Assembly: GCF_014205845.1 (NCBI RefSeq)
Contig: NZ_JACHCR010000002.1
Span: 145,078-209,077, forward strand
Direction: 5' to 3'
DNA: 64,000 bases
Source: Mucilaginibacter cryoferens
GTDB lineage: Bacteria; Bacteroidota; Bacteroidia; Sphingobacteriales; Sphingobacteriaceae
The notes under the pieces are model-generated. The model worked only from the letters and a program-made list of their open reading frames with translations, was not told the origin of the DNA and did not search any database. The position numbers and the translations under genes were made by a program. This document shows positions 1-8,315 of this stretch, piece by piece (position 1 is the first letter of the stretch; every line of letters begins with the position of its first letter).

Positions 1-550
1 GGTAAGCACAGTCTCTATCACCGCAATGCCAACAGACACAAACGGAACGGTAAAGGTGAATACGATAGCAACGGTTAACGGGGTTGCATCAGCACCGATA
101 GCATTGTCAACAGATACCACCATCATCCCGGTACTGATAACGGCGGAAGATGGTGTAACAACACGTGCGGTTACAATTATAGTAAGTAAAACAACTATAC
201 CATCATTGGTGAATAGTATTGTGCCGTCCGGCATCGCTAAAAAATCAAACGATATCACAATTGATCAACTTGTTGTTCACCAGGCGGTTTCACCAAACGG
301 CGATGGATTGAACGATTACCTGAACATTGAAGGCATAGAGAAATATGTTGATAATCATTTATCAATTATGAATGCCGGTGGCGCGTTGGTGTACGATGTG
401 AAGGGTTATGGCAGCAATGGTAATTTGTTTGATGGTCACTCCAACAAAAACGGAAGTCTGCAAAAGCCAGGTACTTACTATTACTCGCTTGAATATAAAG
501 ATGGCAATGAAACCAAGCGTAAAACAGGGTTTATAATACTTAAATATTAA
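1..550 (+). CDS. C-terminal part of a T9SS-secreted protein with gliding-type C-terminal domain (partial, 5' end outside window)
   Basis: The reading frame is open from the left edge (codons from base 2), so only the C-terminal ~183 residues are visible. The first ~80 residues look like beta-rich repeat or cadherin-like material. The last ~90 contain VSPNGDGLNDYLNIEGIE, then a strand pattern ending in GTYYYSLEYKDG and TGFIILKY. This is the gliding-motility-associated C-terminal domain (TIGR04131/CHU_C), the type-B sorting signal of type IX secretion. The protein is therefore probably exported by T9SS to the surface or medium. The next gene is a PorP/SprF-like protein, the usual partner of type-B CTD substrates. 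The function of the missing N-terminal part cannot be judged. Confidence 0.85.
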   Translation, partial: VSTVSITAMPTDTNGTVKVNTIATVNGVASAPIALSTDTTIIPVLITAEDGVTTRAVTIIVSKTTIPSLVNSIVPSGIAKKSNDITIDQLVVHQAVSPNGDGLNDYLNIEGIEKYVDNHLSIMNAGGALVYDVKGYGSNGNLFDGHSNKNGSLQKPGTYYYSLEYKDGNETKRKTGFIILKY

Positions 551-588
551 AAAGTAAAGTAAATGCCAACCCGGCATTTATAAAGAGT

Positions 589-630
589 TAATCCCGGCTG
601 CCAATATCAGATGAGCAGCCGGGATTATTT
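589..630 (+). terminator. Intrinsic terminator after the T9SS substrate gene
   Basis: A 13-bp stem (589-601 with 615-627, arms TAATCCCGGCTGC and GCAGCCGGGATTA) is followed by a short T run. It lies 40 bases after the stop at 550 and would end transcription before the PorP/SprF gene. Confidence 0.75.
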
Positions 631-933
631 ATGATTGGCGTATTTGCAGGTGGATATAAGTTGTTAAAAGCTGTAGTTATAATACAATACCTAACATTGA
701 AGTAAAGGTGTAAATACTATTCACGAGGCGCTAAATTCACCTTTGTTGGGGGTAATAAAAGGGTGAAATCAGCCTGTAAAAAGTTGCAATTTAGGTGAAT
801 ATACACTTGCGATACCTCAATAATTCAACCTAATATTACTTAAGCTTTATCAAGCAGTAATTAATATACAAACCTGCTGATAAAGCTTCAAAACACAAAT
901 GCTTAACAAGCAGTACTATCACAATTAATAAAC
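631..933. other. Intergenic region, likely promoter of the PorP/SprF gene
   Basis: About 300 AT-rich bases without a credible ORF lie between the terminator and the next start. Partly repeated runs (AAGCTTTATCAAGCAG and a later ATAAAGCTTC) are visible near 841-890. No exact TAnnTTTG box was found. This is presumably the promoter and leader of the following gene. Confidence 0.4.
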
Positions 934-1845
934 ATGTTCATCAAAAAAATAATTATAGTTCTAAGTTTTTTACTGGTATGGATAAGCGCTAATAAGCTTT
1001 TTGCACAACAACAGATCTATAACTATAGTCAATATGCAGATAACCTTACACCTGTAAACCCGGCTTATTCGTTGCTTGATAAAGCCGGCTCTGTTAGTGT
1101 GCTGGGGCGTAAACAGTTTATTGGTATTGATGGTGCGCCAAGTAGTGTAATGGTAAATGGTAATTTCCCTATAGAGTCTGTTAACGGTGCGGCAGGGGTT
1201 TATGTAATGAATGATCAGGCGGCTGTTGAGCGCCAGATAGAGGCTAATGTTTTTTTTGCCAAGGGAGTGCAGTTAACACAAAGCGATTACCTGGCCGTAT
1301 CGTTAAACCTGGGGGTACGCAATTACGTGGGTAATTACTCACAATTAGATGCTTCTGACCCTCAGTTTATGAACGATGTGCGGGAAACAAAGCCGAATAT
1401 TGGTTTTGGGGTAATGCTGTACAGTAACAATTATTACCTGGGGCTATCGGTGCCTGAGTTTACTATTCGCAGCCTGGGTACGGCATCAGAGCAGCAGGCC
1501 AATTACCTGCGTACACATTTTTACTTCTCGGGCGCATACCTGGCCGATGTAAGCGACGATGTGAAATTTAAACCGGCCTCGCTGGTTAGTTATGTGGGCG
1601 GATCGCCGGTTTTAGCTAATGTATCGGGCACGTTGTATCTTAAAGAACAATTGGGTATCGGGCTTAACTATCGTACCGATAAAAAAGCGGCGGCAATGTT
1701 ATCGGTAATTAACAAAGCCTTTATGGTAGGGTATAGTTACCAGTTTGGTACATCATCAAATAACCTGGGTGGGGTTAATATTGCCACCCATGAAGTGAGT
1801 ATAAGTTACCGGTTTGGAAATGTAACCGGCAGCAAACTATTATAA
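934..1845 (+). CDS. PorP/SprF family type IX secretion membrane protein
   Basis: This 303-residue protein has a signal peptide (hydrophobic residues ~5-22, then FAQQQ). The mature start QIYNYSQYADNLTPVNPAY is the hallmark of PorP/SprF proteins, followed by amphipathic beta-strands and a C-terminal YRFG strand. Family members are outer-membrane proteins of the type IX secretion or gliding system. SprF-like versions are needed to export the partner carrying a type-B CTD, usually encoded just upstream, and such a CTD protein ends at 550. Length is normal (about 300). The partnership with the upstream protein is inferred from adjacency. Confidence 0.9.
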   Translation: MFIKKIIIVLSFLLVWISANKLFAQQQIYNYSQYADNLTPVNPAYSLLDKAGSVSVLGRKQFIGIDGAPSSVMVNGNFPIESVNGAAGVYVMNDQAAVERQIEANVFFAKGVQLTQSDYLAVSLNLGVRNYVGNYSQLDASDPQFMNDVRETKPNIGFGVMLYSNNYYLGLSVPEFTIRSLGTASEQQANYLRTHFYFSGAYLADVSDDVKFKPASLVSYVGGSPVLANVSGTLYLKEQLGIGLNYRTDKKAAAMLSVINKAFMVGYSYQFGTSSNNLGGVNIATHEVSISYRFGNVTGSKLL

Positions 1846-2002
1846 ACCGAAAAATAAAACAGTATTAGCGAAAGTAGATTAATGGCATGTAAGATATGCT
1901 AAACGGAAAAGCTTTGCCCATATTTTAAAACCTAAACCAACAGGCGGATACCGAAAAGCCTTAAAAAGAGTAGGTATAAAAATCAACCTAAACAATAATA
2001 CC

Positions 2003-2671
2003 ATGACACCTACATCTCCAATTGTAGAATTGACCCCAGCAGAACAGCAGCACTTACTTTTTTTGTTTCTGCCTGTAAAAAAAGGCCCAGCAGAACACGT
2101 TAATGAAGCGGTAACTCATCTTAAAAACGCGTTTGTTTTAAAAAGTGCCGCCGGTAACGATAGGCGTGCCGCAACAGGCGTACATTTTTTTCTGTTTTAC
2201 CTGCTTGGGCATGGTCAAAATGCAGGTCTTCCGATACCTAGTTTTCAGGCGAAAGAAGATAGGGGCTTGCTGGTTGTGCAGGCCATTTACGACGCTGATT
2301 TTGCACCTTATATCGGTTCGTTTGTTGAGGACGACGATATTGCTAAAGGACTTAATACCATATTATTCCTTATGGATGAAACGGGTATTATTGATCCGTC
2401 AGATCCAACTTCGGCAGCGTTTATTCTGGAAAATGGTGGCGTACAAAGCAACGTTTCGGCATTTAACTGTTTATTAATGCGCTACAATTTTGCCGATCCA
2501 ACAATTCCGGCGGCCACACCAGCGCTGGGAGGAAAAAAATACCTGTTTGGCGGTACCTTCCCTGGTTTAACCGTAGGTAAAATATTACAGAACTATCCTG
2601 CGGCACCAGAACTTTGGCCATCAACCCCGGTACCTATATCATTTGATGAATCTGAACAACCGGTGTGTTAA
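2003..2671 (+). CDS. Hypothetical protein upstream of DyP peroxidase
   Basis: This 222-residue protein has no signal peptide and I do not recognise a named family. Visible features are a hydrophobic N-terminal stretch (HLLFLFLPVKK), GVHFFLFYLLGHGQN near residue 55, IYDADFAPYIGSF near 95 and a glycine/proline-rich end. The alternation GVHFFLFYLL...LLVVQAIYDADF recalls the ferredoxin-like beta-strands of DyP-type proteins, so it could be a heme-free paralogue or small partner of the peroxidase that follows; this is inference. It lies 51 bases upstream of the peroxidase gene, with a terminator-like hairpin between them. It may be made in excess over the downstream genes. Confidence 0.6.
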   Translation: MTPTSPIVELTPAEQQHLLFLFLPVKKGPAEHVNEAVTHLKNAFVLKSAAGNDRRAATGVHFFLFYLLGHGQNAGLPIPSFQAKEDRGLLVVQAIYDADFAPYIGSFVEDDDIAKGLNTILFLMDETGIIDPSDPTSAAFILENGGVQSNVSAFNCLLMRYNFADPTIPAATPALGGKKYLFGGTFPGLTVGKILQNYPAAPELWPSTPVPISFDESEQPVC

Positions 2672-2680
2672 TAACAAAAA

Positions 2681-2710
2681 GCTCCGCCAAACGGCGGGGC
2701 ATTAATTTTT
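2681..2710 (+). terminator. Hairpin plus T-tract between the orphan gene and the DyP peroxidase gene
   Basis: The arms GCTCCGCC and GGCGGGGC (2681-2688/2693-2700, loop AAAC, one G-T pair) are followed by ATTAATTTTT. It lies between two co-directional genes. It could terminate the first transcript fully, or partially so that the first gene is expressed more strongly than the rest. Confidence 0.65.
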
Positions 2711-2722
2711 AATCCCAATTTT

Positions 2723-4303
2723 ATGAACGTCAACACCAATGATATTGAATTGAGTGCCGCCCCCATGCCCGAATTGAGTGATACACAGGGGCTGATATTG
2801 CGTGGATATAATTTCCCTTTTGTACGCTACCTTATCTTTACTATTAAAGATGTTACCGGCACACAGGCATTTCTAAAGCATATTTTACCGGGCAGCAACG
2901 CGCCGCTAACTGTTACTACGGCAACACCCTGGAAAACAGGTGAAAAACCAAACTACTGTTTAAATATTGGTGTTACCACGTTTGGCCTTAAAATGCTGAT
3001 AGGCGCCGAACAATTTAAAACCGTATACTATGGAAGCTATGGCCTTTTTCAGCTATATAACACTGGTGCGGCTGTAAATGCCAAACAGGTTGGCGATACA
3101 GATGATAGCGCGCCCGCATTTTGGTGGAAAAGATCTGGCGGATGGCTGGCGCCTGTTGATCCGGCAAAGGATGGCTCTGACCTGCATATACAAATAACCC
3201 TTTTTGCGCACGATGCCGATGGGCTTGAAAGCAACTATCAAACATTATTAAAAATGATACCCGCGGGAGCAGGCGGCCCATCTATGGTTGTTGCTTTTAC
3301 CAAAGATTCGGAACCTTTACCTAAGGGTAATGATTATATCCATTTTGGATATAAGGATAGTTTCTCGCAACCGCGCTTGAGTAAAGTACCTTGGAATACA
3401 ACTAAACAACGGTTACTTTTAGGTAAAAGTACCATTGATGACCGCCCTGTTGTGCCGCCGTATAACTTTGCCATTAGTACCGACAGGTTTCCCGAAAATC
3501 CCGATGGTCCCAAATATAATGCGCATCCTTTGCTCGAAAATGGCAGCTTTGCAGCTTTTAGGCTATTATACCAGGATGTAAAGGCTTTTAATACTTTTAT
3601 AAATAACAAAACAAACGGTATTACTCCCGAATTGATGGCCGCCAAAATGTGTGGTCGTTGGTTTGATGGTACACCACTGGTGGTATCGCCCGAAAAACCT
3701 GATCCAAACCTCAAAGATTTCGATTTTACCAATTTCAATTACATCTATCGGACTGAAAACCAACAAGGCGTACGCCAGGATGACGATCTGGGGCAATTGT
3801 GCCCTTATGCTGCTCACATTCGCCGCACTAATCCGCGCGATGATACAAAAGTAAAAGGCAATGTTAATCCGGATGGAACGCCGTCTTATGCCGAGTCCAG
3901 GCGTATTATGCGCAGGGCAGGGGCTTATGGCCCCGATTATGTGGAGAACGAACCGGATGGCATTCAGAGGGGATTGGTGGGTCTGTTTATATGTGCCAGT
4001 TTAACTGATCAGTTTCAGTTTATTATGCAATCGTGGATAACTCAAAATGGTTTCAGGCCCGGTGCTGATGCCAGCCAGAATCAGAGCGGTTTCGATCCGC
4101 TGTTTGGGCCGCCAAACCAAAAGGTAGCGGCATATAACGAGTTTGATTATCTGCCCGATGGTGCAACAGATCAACCTTATAAACAGGTAAAAGGCCTGGA
4201 GAGGTTTATTCGTACCGATGGGAGTTTGTTTTTGTTTTTACCCGGCATAGCCGGCCTGGAAAGCCTATCTAAGGGGCTAATTCCGCCAGTATCCAAACCA
4301 TAA
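2723..4303 (+). CDS. DyP-type heme peroxidase
   Basis: This 526-residue protein has no signal peptide. HFGYKDSFSQPRL at residues 207-219 corresponds to the family's GxxDG motif. D212 is the likely catalytic aspartate, although the second glycine is replaced by serine. CPYAAHIRRTNPRDD begins at residue 360 and supplies the expected proximal heme ligand H365 and R367/R368. The late segment GLVGLFICASLTDQFQFI matches the C-terminal part of long fungal/bacterial DyP proteins. Length is in the range of the long subclass. It probably oxidises substrates with H2O2 in the cytoplasm or as cargo. It is followed 17 bases later by the ferritin-like gene, which suggests one operon. The DG-to-DS change could alter activity. 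Confidence 0.88.
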   Translation: MNVNTNDIELSAAPMPELSDTQGLILRGYNFPFVRYLIFTIKDVTGTQAFLKHILPGSNAPLTVTTATPWKTGEKPNYCLNIGVTTFGLKMLIGAEQFKTVYYGSYGLFQLYNTGAAVNAKQVGDTDDSAPAFWWKRSGGWLAPVDPAKDGSDLHIQITLFAHDADGLESNYQTLLKMIPAGAGGPSMVVAFTKDSEPLPKGNDYIHFGYKDSFSQPRLSKVPWNTTKQRLLLGKSTIDDRPVVPPYNFAISTDRFPENPDGPKYNAHPLLENGSFAAFRLLYQDVKAFNTFINNKTNGITPELMAAKMCGRWFDGTPLVVSPEKPDPNLKDFDFTNFNYIYRTENQQGVRQDDDLGQLCPYAAHIRRTNPRDDTKVKGNVNPDGTPSYAESRRIMRRAGAYGPDYVENEPDGIQRGLVGLFICASLTDQFQFIMQSWITQNGFRPGADASQNQSGFDPLFGPPNQKVAAYNEFDYLPDGATDQPYKQVKGLERFIRTDGSLFLFLPGIAGLESLSKGLIPPVSKP

Positions 4304-4320
4304 CCCTAAATACCTTAACC

Positions 4321-6417
4321 ATGAAAAGTACATTATTATTTACACATGAAGATCGGTTAAAAAAACGGCCTGTATCTTTTAAAGAAATTGATGAACAGGC
4401 CTTACATGCCATAGTGCAGGCTGCTGTAAATGTAGAGCTGTTCACTATTCCACTGTACATGACCTCTTTGTACTCGTTACAGGGAATGCATGAAATAAAC
4501 AGTAAAGGCAATAATTTTTATGAAGGCCGCATATGGCCGGGAATGGCTGCCACCGCCGATCCGAGAAACGCTAATGAAAAAGCATTCAATGCCGTTTTTA
4601 GTGTTTTTGTGGCCGAGATGCTTCACCTACAAATTGTATCAAACCTGGCCAAGGTAATAGGCTACGATCCTAAATTTACCTGCGAGCCTTTACAGGATGA
4701 GAAAACCTATGCCTGGAAGTGTTATGGCGATGATAAAACCATATTACCTCACATACTGGATTTTGAAGACACTATTGCGCCGTATAACAAAATAAAGGTA
4801 AAAACGGGAGCTATGAACGTGGAGCAAATGCACCTGTTTTTGGCTATTGAGCAAACAGAGACCGATGCCGAAAAAGTACTCGATCCTGAAAAAATATCAA
4901 AGTACAGTGAAAAGGCGCCTTTTAATAACTGGAAGCCCGGCACAAACTTGCCCTGGTTTGGATCGATAGGAAATATGTACCTGCAGTTGTGGAACTATCT
5001 TTCTATTACCTATACTGATGATTTAACCCTTTGGGATATTGTTTTTGAAAAGGCCAAAGCAAAGGCAAACCCCGATGGGGATACACCGGCAGTGCAACAA
5101 GAGGTGTTTAACCCCGACAGGTTAAGCAAAGAGCCTGTTGAGCCGGGCAAAAGCTTAAACGAATACCCGGGCATTGCAACCAGTATTCAACATACCGAAT
5201 CGGAAGCAGCACTGAAGGATGTTATGAACATGATAAACGGGATTACCGATCAGGGAGAAGGTGCCGGTGTAATTAAACAGATATTGGATAAGGTAAAAAA
5301 AGATAAGGATACCCATACTACAAACCTCACTGCTGTACAAGACCGGTTTAGGCCAAGCTGCCCGGTACTGCGCAATAAATATCCATCGTTTACAGCAACC
5401 GGTGCCGATGCGCCATCTGCAAAAGCCGATGCAAGGCATCATTATGGAGCAATGGATCATTTTGAAACATTTGCTTATGTGCTTGACCTGATTAAAGATG
5501 GCGAGATCCTAACCTGGGATCAATGGCATGCACAAGGCAATACCTGGGCCGCCGAAGCATTGCAAACAGCAGCTTATGACCCATCAAGAAACCCTAAATT
5601 ACCCGCATCCGGCGATATTGCCGCTGCCTTAAACCGTTTAAAAATAAACGATACTGCCGATAAAGCCAACTTTGACCTCTTCAGCCGCACATCAACGGGG
5701 GCAATTGCGGGCGTAACCAAAGTACTTAACACTTATTTTGCTACAAAAGGCGCTGCGTTTCCATATCCATCTATGGGCGGCTCTGGCGATAGAATGTCTA
5801 TATGCTGGGCCATATTTGGTAAAGCGCCGGATCTTTCACTGGGGATTGTATCGCCTACAGAACCGCCTATCAATCGTAGTGAGCACTTGTATCACGCCTG
5901 CCAGGGGATGAATTTAGATGATACCCTGAAAAGCGACCCAAACAGTTGTGCGCCATCAGAGTTATTTCATACCTGCAAAGGATCAAATGATTGCCGTGCC
6001 GAAGGTGGCTGCGGTTTTGTACAGTCGGTAAAAGGTGGTACAGGTTGCGGGGCATCTGCCGCTTTTACCTTTTATAAAGCACCGCCTGTAAATGCCGATT
6101 CGAGCGACCAGTTTTTTAGTCCACCGTCTGATAATGCCTGTGGTGGTTTAGGTGGTTGCGCTGTACCTATTTCGGCATCGCAAATGTATCCGGCGTTGCC
6201 AAAAGAAACAGATGTTTACCGGATGCAGCTTAATGATTTTGGACCCAAACCTCATTTTGCATCAGATCCTTTTGCCACCATGTATTATGATAAAGGCGAA
6301 CTGGTTTATGATGTAGCCTGGAAGGCTTATCGGAAGGTTTTGGAAAAACGCGGTTTACCGGTACCCGAAAAACCAAAACCAGGCGATCTGCGTTTGGCAT
6401 TCCCTCCATCAACCTAA
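4321..6417 (+). CDS. Ferritin-like (VioB/RebD-type) protein with cysteine-rich C-terminal region; candidate MNIO substrate
   Basis: This 698-residue protein has no signal peptide. The N-terminal half resembles the ferritin-like domain of iminophenyl-pyruvate dimer synthases (VioB/RebD, PF12902): helix VELFTIPLYMTSLYSL with E39, and AEMLHLQ with E99/H102. Further acidic/His pairs lie at E177 and near H380/E382. The region from ~520 to 615 is very different. It has Cys at 527, 543, 552, 558, 564, 576, 607 and 613, including HTCKGSNDCRAEGGCGF (550-566) and CGGLGGC (607-613). This resembles cysteine motifs in substrates of MNIO (DUF692) enzymes. An MNIO gene starts 10 bases downstream, so this tail may be a post-translationally modified, metal-binding segment. 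The ferritin-like call is fairly secure; the substrate role is inference. Confidence 0.8.
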   Translation: MKSTLLFTHEDRLKKRPVSFKEIDEQALHAIVQAAVNVELFTIPLYMTSLYSLQGMHEINSKGNNFYEGRIWPGMAATADPRNANEKAFNAVFSVFVAEMLHLQIVSNLAKVIGYDPKFTCEPLQDEKTYAWKCYGDDKTILPHILDFEDTIAPYNKIKVKTGAMNVEQMHLFLAIEQTETDAEKVLDPEKISKYSEKAPFNNWKPGTNLPWFGSIGNMYLQLWNYLSITYTDDLTLWDIVFEKAKAKANPDGDTPAVQQEVFNPDRLSKEPVEPGKSLNEYPGIATSIQHTESEAALKDVMNMINGITDQGEGAGVIKQILDKVKKDKDTHTTNLTAVQDRFRPSCPVLRNKYPSFTATGADAPSAKADARHHYGAMDHFETFAYVLDLIKDGEILTWDQWHAQGNTWAAEALQTAAYDPSRNPKLPASGDIAAALNRLKINDTADKANFDLFSRTSTGAIAGVTKVLNTYFATKGAAFPYPSMGGSGDRMSICWAIFGKAPDLSLGIVSPTEPPINRSEHLYHACQGMNLDDTLKSDPNSCAPSELFHTCKGSNDCRAEGGCGFVQSVKGGTGCGASAAFTFYKAPPVNADSSDQFFSPPSDNACGGLGGCAVPISASQMYPALPKETDVYRMQLNDFGPKPHFASDPFATMYYDKGELVYDVAWKAYRKVLEKRGLPVPEKPKPGDLRLAFPPST

Positions 6418-6427
6418 AAGCATAAAT

Positions 6428-7348
6428 ATGAATACCCATACTACACCACGCCTTGGCCTCCCTAATTTGGGCCTGGGCGTGGGTTTACGCAATAAGCATT
6501 TTAATTACCTACTGCATAACCCCGCGCAGGTTGATTGGTTCGAGATCATCACTGAAAATTTTATGGATGATTTTGGCTTTGCCCGTCATGTGCTGATGCA
6601 TGTGCGAAAACAGGTGCCTGTAGTAATGCACGGTGTATCGCTATCTGTTGGCAGTACCGATCCTATCAATTATAAATACCTCGAAAAGCTGAAAGCACTG
6701 GCCGAAGCTATTGAACCGGCGTGGATCTCGGATCATTTATGCTGGACCGGCGTTGCCTATACCAATACCCACGATCTGTTGCCCATGCCCATGACGCAGG
6801 AAAGTCTTAGGCATGTTTGCGAGCGGGTTATGCAGATACAGGATTATCTGAAACGGCCGCTGATATTAGAAAATCCATCAACCTATTTGCAGTTTAAGGC
6901 CTCCACTATATCCGAATGGGGCTTTCTATCATCATTGGCAACCTCCACGGGCTGTGGGTTGTTGCTGGATGTTAATAATGTTTTTGTATCGGCCACCAAT
7001 CATGGTTTTGATGCGCCCAATTACATCAATAACCTGCCGCATCAGCATATTGTACAAATGCATATTGCCGGCCCAACAGATTGCGGCGATTTGCTGATAG
7101 ATACACATGATCAGCCAGTGCCATCGCAGGTTTGGGAGCTGTACGCGCAGGCGCAAAAACTAACAGGGGGAGTGAGCACCTTGCTGGAGTGGGATGCCCA
7201 AATACCCGACTACCCCGATTTACTTATTGAACTTTATAAGGCCCGTGAAGTTTTAAAAGGGAATATCCCTATACAGGGAATTAACAGATCCGCGCATCAG
7301 CAGGTATCAAACCCGGTTGATTTTCAACTACAGGCAGCAAATGGCTAA
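6428..7348 (+). CDS. MNIO family (DUF692, BufB/MbnB-like) iron-dependent peptide-modifying oxidase
   Basis: This 306-residue TIM-barrel protein shows the DUF692 signatures: FEIITENFM (E43), MHGVSLS (H68), SDHLCW (H103), LILENPSTY (E148/N149), LDVNN (D181), QMHIAG (H212), DTHDQPVP (H227) and LLEWDAQIPD (E254). These supply the His/Asp/Glu set that binds the multinuclear iron centre. Characterised relatives (MbnB, TglH, BufB, ChrH) oxidise cysteines in ribosomally made peptides to oxazolone/thioamide, thiooxazole or related groups. The gene starts 10 bases after the ferritin-like gene and overlaps the following DUF2063 gene. That DUF2063 partner is the usual substrate-recognition companion. No small DUF2282 precursor gene is visible nearby, so the cysteine tail upstream is the best substrate candidate. 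Confidence 0.92.
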   Translation: MNTHTTPRLGLPNLGLGVGLRNKHFNYLLHNPAQVDWFEIITENFMDDFGFARHVLMHVRKQVPVVMHGVSLSVGSTDPINYKYLEKLKALAEAIEPAWISDHLCWTGVAYTNTHDLLPMPMTQESLRHVCERVMQIQDYLKRPLILENPSTYLQFKASTISEWGFLSSLATSTGCGLLLDVNNVFVSATNHGFDAPNYINNLPHQHIVQMHIAGPTDCGDLLIDTHDQPVPSQVWELYAQAQKLTGGVSTLLEWDAQIPDYPDLLIELYKAREVLKGNIPIQGINRSAHQQVSNPVDFQLQAANG

Positions 7349-8198
7349 AGAACAAAAACTGGCATTATTGCAAAGCTGGCTTAAAACAGTTGTGACTACG
7401 CCTGGCTATCTGCCTCAAAAATTGGGGCAGGCCCATCATTTGCACGGCCTTAGTGAAGCAGATGTAGTAGTAAACGATGGCCCAGCCTCTGTTTATGCCC
7501 GTTTAAATGTATACAGCGCCGGTTACCTGTTGCGCCTGTTAGATTGTATGTATGCCGATTATGCCATCAGCAAAAAGTTTATGGGCGATGAGGTATTTGA
7601 TAGCTTTGCAAAGGCCTACCTCATTTATCATCCGTCTACATCTTTTACCCTTTATGATCTTGGTAAAGCGTTTCCCGCTTTTTTAGCTAAAACAAAGCCA
7701 CCAGGTACTGCTGGCGATGAGCAGGAAATAAGCGATTTTATGAGCTTGCCCATAGCCCTCGCCAAATTGGAGCGTGCCCGGCAGGAGGCTATGCGCGCAC
7801 CCGGTACAGAGGGAAGCGCTGAACGTGAAAATGAACCTGGCATCCAGGATATTCTTTTTAATACCATTAACGTAGTAACACCCGGCTGCCTGCAATTATT
7901 GGAGCTGGATTTTCCAATGATCGATTTTTTCAGGGTAGTTCATCGCGATGAGGATTACGAATTACCATTGCCACAAAAAAACTATACTGCTGTAAGCCGC
8001 AAAAATTTCCGGGTTACCATGACAGCGCTTACAGAAGCACAGTACACTTTACTATCATTATGCCAAACCGGAGATAACCTGTACGATGCGATAAATACAA
8101 CCGCATCGTTTTGCAAGGTTCAACCTTCCCAGCTTTTAGCCGATGTGTGCCTGTGGATGCCTCAATTCAGGCAAAATGGGTTGCTGGATTGGGCTTGA
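7341..8198 (+). CDS. DUF2063/BufC-like MNIO partner protein
   Basis: The ATG at 7341 overlaps the end of the MNIO gene (stop 7346-7348), a classical translational coupling. An in-frame TTG at 7317 is less likely. The 285-residue product contains the DUF2063 pattern: RLNVYSAGYLLRLLDCMY, then KKFMGDEVFDSFAKAYLI, then HPSTSFTLYDLGKAFPAFL (about residues 53-117). In MNIO pathways such proteins (MbnC, BufC, TglI-type roles) bind the precursor and form a complex with the oxidase. The old label 'putative DNA-binding domain' is a family name only. The middle (about 135-165) is a charged linker and the C-terminal ~100 residues are winged-helix-like. Adjacent position and family support a role in handling the cysteine-rich substrate. 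Confidence 0.85.
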   Translation: MAKEQKLALLQSWLKTVVTTPGYLPQKLGQAHHLHGLSEADVVVNDGPASVYARLNVYSAGYLLRLLDCMYADYAISKKFMGDEVFDSFAKAYLIYHPSTSFTLYDLGKAFPAFLAKTKPPGTAGDEQEISDFMSLPIALAKLERARQEAMRAPGTEGSAERENEPGIQDILFNTINVVTPGCLQLLELDFPMIDFFRVVHRDEDYELPLPQKNYTAVSRKNFRVTMTALTEAQYTLLSLCQTGDNLYDAINTTASFCKVQPSQLLADVCLWMPQFRQNGLLDWA

Positions 8199-8260
8199 AA
8201 AATATCTGAAATGACAATTTACCCCATAGTAATTACAGCAAAATATTTTTAAGAGAAAAC

Positions 8261-8296
8261 AAAAAGAGCTTCTACAATTTGTAAAAGCTCTTTTTT
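8261..8296 (+). terminator. Terminator of the peroxidase-MNIO operon
   Basis: The stem AAAAAGAGCTT / AAGCTCTTTTTT (8261-8271 with 8285-8296) ends in a T run. It is symmetrical, so it can also serve the convergent gene ending at 8316. Confidence 0.8.
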
Positions 8297-8315
8297 ATGT
8301 GCGTTTTGTTTTATC

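Noticed and set aside
2145..2477. 110-residue ORF in another frame of the orphan gene
   Set aside because: Overlaps the 222-residue frame, which has better operon spacing and start; the alternative shows no recognisable pattern.
3334..3738. 134-residue ORF opposite the DyP gene
   Set aside because: Antisense shadow of a peroxidase with recognised motifs; composition is typical of reverse-strand translation.
4321..6417. Catalase or plain bacterioferritin assignment for the 698-residue protein
   Set aside because: The helix motifs fit the VioB/RebD-type ferritin-like domain, and the size and cysteine tail do not fit bacterioferritin or manganese catalase.
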